Source of the DNA: Teichococcus aerophilus
GTDB lineage: Bacteria > Pseudomonadota > Alphaproteobacteria > Acetobacterales > Acetobacteraceae
Length of the DNA stretch: 64,000 nt
Assembly: GCF_014490485.1 (NCBI RefSeq)
Contig: NZ_JACTVA010000008.1
Location: forward strand, 62,001-126,000
Reading direction: 5' to 3'
Position 1 is the first letter of the stretch. Each line of letters begins with the position of its first letter. The notes below the pieces were generated by a model. The model saw only the letters and a program-made list of their open reading frames with translations. It was not told the DNA's origin and searched no databases. Shown in pieces: positions 60,112 to 64,000 of the stretch. The translations under genes and the position numbers were made by a program.

Positions 60112-61545
60112 TTGCCGCCGCGCATCCCCCTCCGCCGTCGCCGCCGCACGAAGATCGTCGCCACCCTGGGTCCGGCCAGCTCCACGCCGGAGGTGATCGA
60201 GCGCCTGTACCGCACGGGCGCCGACGTGTTCCGGCTGAACTTCAGCCATGGCAGCCACGAGGACCACGCGCAGCGCATCGGCATCATCCGCGCGCTGGAG
60301 AAGAAGGTGGGCCGCCCCATCGGCATCCTGGCCGACGTGCAGGGCCCCAAGCTGCGCGTGGGCCGCTTCCAGGCCGGGCGGGTGCAGTTGCAGACCGGCC
60401 AGTCCTTCCGCCTGGACATGAGCGCCACGCCCGGTGACGTGCGCCGCGTGCAGTTGCCGCACCCCGAGATCATCGAGGCCGCGCGCATCGGCACCACCCT
60501 GCTGCTAGATGACGGCAAGCTGCGCCTGCGCGTGGTGCACAAGCGGGACGACCACCTGGAGACCGAGATCCTGGTGGGCGGCGCGCTGTCCGACCGCAAG
60601 GGCGTCAACGTGCCGGACGTGCCGCTGAATATCCCGGCCCTGACCGTGAAGGACCGCGCGGACCTCGACTTCGTGTTGCCGCTGGGCATCGAGTATATCG
60701 GCCTCTCCTTCGTCCAGCGGCCGGAAGACGTGGCCGAGACCCAGGCCATCGCCGATGGCCGTGCCTGGGTGATGGTGAAGCTGGAGAAGCCGCAGGCGGT
60801 CGAGAACCTGGAAGGCATCATGGCGCTGACCGATGCCGTGATGGTGGCGCGTGGCGACCTCGGCGTGGAAATGCCGCCCGAGGAAGTGCCGCTGATCCAG
60901 AAGCGCATCGTCCGCATGGCGCGGGAGCTGGGCAAGCCGGTGGTCGTCGCGACCCAGATGCTGGAAAGCATGATCTCCTCGCCCTCCCCCACCCGGGCCG
61001 AGGCGTCGGACGTAGCGACGGCGGTGTTCGACGGCGCCGACGCGGTGATGCTCTCCGCCGAGAGCGCCGCCGGCCAGTTCCCGTTCGAGGCGGTGAACAT
61101 GATGGACCGCATCCTCTCCCGCGTGGAGCAGGATTCGGGCTGGCGCCAGCTGACCAATGCGGCGCGGCCGGAGCCGCAGAAGACCTCCGCCGGCGCCATC
61201 TCCACCGCCGCGCGCCAGGTGGCGGAGACGATCGACGCCAAGACCATCGCCACCTTCAGCTCCACCGGCTCCACCACTCTGCGCGTGGCGCGGGAACGGC
61301 CGTCCAGCCCCATCCTGGGCCTGACGGCCAGCGAATCCACCGCGCGCCGCATGGCCGTGGTGTGGGGGGTGCACCCGCTGCTGTCGCAGGAGCCGAACAG
61401 CATGACCGACATGGTCAACAAGGCGGTGCGCGCCGCGGCCTCCGAAGGCTTCGCGGAGAGTGGGGACGAGATCGTCGTCACCGCCGGCGTGCCATTCGGC
61501 ACGCCGGGCACGACCAACGCGCTACGCGTGGCGACGGTGAAGTAA
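60112..61545 (+). CDS. pyk: Pyruvate kinase
   Basis: 477 aa from a TTG start with AAAAGGA upstream. TKIVATLGPASS begins the A domain; RLNFSHGSHEDH, DVQGPKLRVG, the K in VMVKLEKPQAVENL, the metal motif VMVARGDLGVEMP and VATQMLESMI are intact. The C domain has the STGSTTLRVARERP effector region. Converts PEP and ADP to pyruvate and ATP. Downstream of glycerate kinase and closed by a strong terminator. Confidence 0.94.
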   Translation: MPPRIPLRRRRRTKIVATLGPASSTPEVIERLYRTGADVFRLNFSHGSHEDHAQRIGIIRALEKKVGRPIGILADVQGPKLRVGRFQAGRVQLQTGQSFRLDMSATPGDVRRVQLPHPEIIEAARIGTTLLLDDGKLRLRVVHKRDDHLETEILVGGALSDRKGVNVPDVPLNIPALTVKDRADLDFVLPLGIEYIGLSFVQRPEDVAETQAIADGRAWVMVKLEKPQAVENLEGIMALTDAVMVARGDLGVEMPPEEVPLIQKRIVRMARELGKPVVVATQMLESMISSPSPTRAEASDVATAVFDGADAVMLSAESAAGQFPFEAVNMMDRILSRVEQDSGWRQLTNAARPEPQKTSAGAISTAARQVAETIDAKTIATFSSTGSTTLRVARERPSSPILGLTASESTARRMAVVWGVHPLLSQEPNSMTDMVNKAVRAAASEGFAESGDEIVVTAGVPFGTPGTTNALRVATVK

Positions 61546-61549
61546 CCTG

Positions 61550-61587
61550 CCGGGGCGCGGGCGTCGGCCGCCCGCGCCCCGGTTTTT
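61550..61587 (+). terminator. Intrinsic terminator of pyruvate kinase
   Basis: CCGGGGCGCGGGCG (61550-61563) pairs perfectly with 61569-61582 around TCGGC, followed by TTTTT. Confidence 0.88.
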
Positions 61588-61617
61588 CCAACCGCGAGAC
61601 CAGAGATACAGGGCGGC

Positions 61618-62247
61618 ATGACGGACCAGGGCGATACGCATTTCTACGAACCCACCAAGGGCCACGGGCTGCCGCACGACCCGTTCAACGCCATCGTCGG
61701 CCCACGGCCGATCGGCTGGATCTCCACGCGCGGTGCCGATGGCTCGGTCAACCTGGCGCCCTACAGCTTCTTCAACGCCTTCTGCTACACGCCGCCCATC
61801 GTCGGCTTCTCGACCACCGGAATGCAGAAGGACAGCCTGCGCAACGCGCGGGAAACCGGCGAGTTCGGCTGGAGCCTGGTGACGCGTGGCCTCTCCGAGG
61901 CCATGAACGCCACCTGCGCGCCCGTCCCCTACGGCACCGATGAGTTCGAGCTGGCGGGGCTGACCAAGGCCCCCTCCCGCCTCATCCAGGCGCCGCGCGT
62001 GGCGGAAAGCCCGGCCAGCTTCGAGTGCAAGGTGACGCATATCGTCGACCTGAAGGGCCATGACGGCCGCCCCGCCCAGGGCTGGCTGGTCATCGGCGAA
62101 GTGGTCGCGGTGCATATCAACCGTAGCCTGCTGAAGGACGGCATCTACGACACCTTCAACTCCGGCGTCGTCCTACGCGGCGGCGGACCTTCCGCCTACG
62201 CGGCGATCGACCCGGACAACCGGTTCGACCTGATCCGCCCGCGCTGA
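61618..62247 (+). CDS. Flavin reductase family protein
   Basis: 209 aa, second family member in the window. VGPRPIGWISTRGADGSVNLAPYSFFNAFCYTPPIVGFS and SRLIQAPRVAESPASFECKVTH fit the FMN-binding split-barrel flavin reductase group. Cytosolic; likely binds FMN. It stands alone after the pyk terminator; partner unknown. Confidence 0.86.
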   Translation: MTDQGDTHFYEPTKGHGLPHDPFNAIVGPRPIGWISTRGADGSVNLAPYSFFNAFCYTPPIVGFSTTGMQKDSLRNARETGEFGWSLVTRGLSEAMNATCAPVPYGTDEFELAGLTKAPSRLIQAPRVAESPASFECKVTHIVDLKGHDGRPAQGWLVIGEVVAVHINRSLLKDGIYDTFNSGVVLRGGGPSAYAAIDPDNRFDLIRPR

Positions 62248-62553
62248 ACGCTACGGGGCTTATCGGGGGTTGGTAAGGGAAGGCCGGGGAAGGAATTCTC
62301 CAGGCTCCTCCTTTATTTCTGCGAGTCTGGTGTGGCGCTTCGGGGCTGGGAGCATGCGCCTGTGATGGTTCTAAATGTTGGCTGCGCCGGCTGAACCGTC
62401 AGCCGACGAGGGTCCAGGACCGCACCCCGGCCGCGCTCCATCTCGGGGGCAACCTCTTAGCGGCCACACCAGCAAACTCGAAAAATGCAAAGAAGGGGTC
62501 CGGGGAATTCCTGCCCCGGCCTTTTCCTGGCCTTCAACCCCAAAGGCGCCCTT
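62248..62553. other. 306-bp intergenic region
   Basis: Convergent gap with no gene. GGCTGA-ACCG-TCAGCC (62389-62404) is a perfect 6-bp inverted repeat of unknown use. The right end holds the terminator of the TPR gene. Confidence 0.5.
62500..62519 (-). terminator. Terminator of the TPR protein gene (leftward)
   Basis: CCGGGG (62500-62505) and CCCCGG (62514-62519) form the core stem; read on the minus strand it is followed by CCTTCTTT and ATTTTT. Confidence 0.55.
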
Positions 62554-63129
62554 TCAGGTCGCCTGTCCCTCGACCTTCTGGCGCAACAGGCGGATGCGGC
62601 TTTCCGCGCCGACCATTTTCGGGTGGATCGCCAGCGCGGCCTGCAGGCTGCGCAGGGCGCCCGGCAGGTCGCCGCTCTGTTCCTGGATGCGGGAAAGCAG
62701 GTCCAACGCATCGAACCGCCTCGGCTCCAGCACCAGTGCCTGGCGGACGTCCCGGACGGCGGCGGCGTTGTCGCCGGTGGCGGAGAGGGCGGCGGCACGC
62801 AGAAGCCAGGCATCGGTGAAGTCGGGCTGCAGCACCAGCGCGGCGTCGAAATCCTCGACCGCGTCGGCATCGGCATCGGCTTCCAGATTGCGGCTGCCGC
62901 GTTGCATCAGCAGCACCACGGCGGGCGAGGCCGCCTGCATCCAGAGTGCGCGGATGCGGCCTTCCAGCGCCTGCGCGGCCGTTGGGTCAGGGGCCTTGGC
63001 CAGGGAGTCCAGCAGGCGGTCCAGCTCCGCCCGCCGCGTCGCGGCATTGGCGGGCGGGTTGCCCTGGGCGGACGCCAACACGGGTGGCGTGCAGGCCAGG
63101 GCGGCAAGGAGCAGGATTCCGGCGCGCAT
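62554..63129 (-). CDS. TPR repeat protein, exported
   Basis: 191 aa. The N-terminal MRAGILLLAALACTPPVLASAQG is a signal peptide (a Cys in LAACT-like context could mark a lipoprotein, but the cleavage fits type I better). Then helical repeats of TPR type: AVEDFDAALVLQPDFTDAWLLRAAALSATGDNAAAVRDVRQAL and LEPRRFDALDLLSRIQEQSGDLPGALRSLQAALAIHP. Periplasmic scaffold or assembly protein; partner unknown. ATG 63129 chosen because the signal peptide starts there. Confidence 0.82.
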   Translation of the reverse strand: MRAGILLLAALACTPPVLASAQGNPPANAATRRAELDRLLDSLAKAPDPTAAQALEGRIRALWMQAASPAVVLLMQRGSRNLEADADADAVEDFDAALVLQPDFTDAWLLRAAALSATGDNAAAVRDVRQALVLEPRRFDALDLLSRIQEQSGDLPGALRSLQAALAIHPKMVGAESRIRLLRQKVEGQAT

Positions 63130-63343
63130 GGCCCAAGGGTGTGGCGCCGCACCCAGCGGAAGCAAGCGGAATTTGCCGCTTGGGCCCTTCCCGGACATCG
63201 CAGCCGCTGGAGATGAGGCTGCCACCGCTCCTACCACTGCGACGCTGATGCCAGCCCAGTGCCGGGACACAGGGCCACGCCACCGACCGATTCGGCGCGG
63301 AACAAGCATTCGCAGGCGGTGCACCAGGGCTCGCAGGCAGCTC

Positions 63344-64000
63344 TCAGACGATGTCCTGCCGCAGTTCGGCCAGGGCGGCCTCCAGCTGCGCCATGCTGAA
63401 CGGCTTGCTGAGGAAGCCGACGCGCCCTTGCAGTTCCGCCGGCAAGGTCACGCCCGCGGCGGCATAGCCGGTGGAAATCATCAGTGGCAGGGACGGCAGG
63501 CGGTGCCGCACCTCCACCCCCAGCGCCAGGCCGCTCATGCCTGGCAGGGTGATGTCGGTGATCAGGATCGAGGGCACGATGCCCTGGGCCAGCCGCGCCA
63601 GCGCCTGCTCGGCCGTTTCCACCCCTTCGGCCTTGAAGCGCAGTTCCTCGAGCATCTGCTCCAGGCTCATGCGGATCATCATGTCGTCCTCGACCACCAG
63701 CACCAGGCTGCCGGTCGGCCAGCCATGGGCGGCCGGCAGGCGGGCGGCGGCGGGCACCGGCGCCAGGGCGGAGAGGCCGGGCGGCATGGAAGGCATATCC
63801 GCCGGCGAGCCAAGCACGCGGCGGACACGGCGGGCCAGTTCCTCGCGCCGGTAGGGCTTGCTGAGCAGCAGCACATCCGCATCCAGCCGGCCGTCATGGA
63901 TGATGGCGTTGGCGGTGTAGCCGGAGGTGTAGAGCACCTTCAGGCTGGGCAGCAGCGCCTGCGCCCGCCGGGCAAGGTCCCTCGTCTTCACCGGGCCGGG
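63344..64000 (-). CDS. Hybrid sensor histidine kinase, C-terminal receiver domains (partial)
   Basis: 219 codons are visible; the N-terminus lies off the right edge. The first part is the end of a receiver domain (LKVLYTSGYTANAIIHDG, then LLLSKPYRREELARRVR), followed by an Ala/Pro linker and a complete second receiver with VVEDDMMIRMSLEQML, phosphoacceptor Asp in SILITDITLPGMSG, Thr in MISTGYA and Lys in FLSKPFS. Two receivers at the C-terminus are typical of hybrid kinases with a phosphorelay. Confidence 0.85.
   Translation of the reverse strand, partial: PGPVKTRDLARRAQALLPSLKVLYTSGYTANAIIHDGRLDADVLLLSKPYRREELARRVRRVLGSPADMPSMPPGLSALAPVPAAARLPAAHGWPTGSLVLVVEDDMMIRMSLEQMLEELRFKAEGVETAEQALARLAQGIVPSILITDITLPGMSGLALGVEVRHRLPSLPLMISTGYAAAGVTLPAELQGRVGFLSKPFSMAQLEAALAELRQDIV

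Overview
The window is high-GC alphaproteobacterial DNA. Protein flavour and gene order (FolM/FolB-uvrC-pgsA-moaDE, a petP/petR-type MarR-OmpR-kinase set next to ilvE, many Bug, MHS and TetR genes, GTG/TTG starts, 4-bp ATGA/GTGA/TTGA overlaps) suggest a Roseomonas-like member of the Acetobacteraceae, probably chromosomal. That assignment is an inference from family resemblance, not a database result. I see no rRNA, tRNA, insertion sequence, prophage or CRISPR array.

Layout. 1-3.1 kb: a tight leftward operon (SDR, M20 amidohydrolase, YaiI, retropepsin-like lipoprotein). 3.3-11 kb: a 2-hydroxyacid dehydrogenase, three MFS transporters, each of the last two beside its own regulator (LysR, TetR), and a flavin reductase. 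11-21.4 kb: a GT4 glycosyltransferase divergent from otsA, a nucleoside deoxyribosyltransferase-like gene, an MFS_3 exporter, dps, parE and a GH65 phosphorylase. 21.7-30.4 kb looks accessory: MFS, SMP-30, a Bug-type binding protein, a cyclase with a 33-codon upstream ORF, three TetR genes with recognisable operators, a Rid protein without its catalytic Arg, and a HARP-like protein. 30.4-38.1 kb: map, a lone DUF4347 protein, an orphan TupB-like permease, LysR/YdcZ, a complete nitrate/sulfonate/taurine-type ABC importer, and FolM-like/FolB.

38.1-39.0 kb is a 920-bp non-coding interval with the most unusual structure in the window: four 31-bp modules of identical internal spacing, each built from DnaA-box-like blocks, plus a ~70-bp direct repeat and two AT-richer stretches. 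It is a candidate replication origin or other DnaA-type control locus. To its right lie uvrC, pgsA, a lipoprotein, moaD/moaE, a membrane protein, CDF and CorA metal transporters, and the operon DUF805 - NadE-like pseudoenzyme - small protein - gltX. 50.7-64 kb: an EamA exporter, YbjN-proC, a TetR/COQ9-like gene, a phasin, the petP/petR-like two-component operon divergent from ilvE, a KGG-repeat stress protein, glycerate kinase and pyruvate kinase (glycerate to 2-phosphoglycerate; PEP to pyruvate) with a hairpin-rich leader between them, a flavin reductase, a TPR protein and the C-terminal end of a hybrid histidine kinase.

A second repeat family, about 65 bp per unit and often closed by a GGAGNGTG...CACGCTCC hairpin, occurs in three intergenic regions between 45.6 and 53.9 kb.
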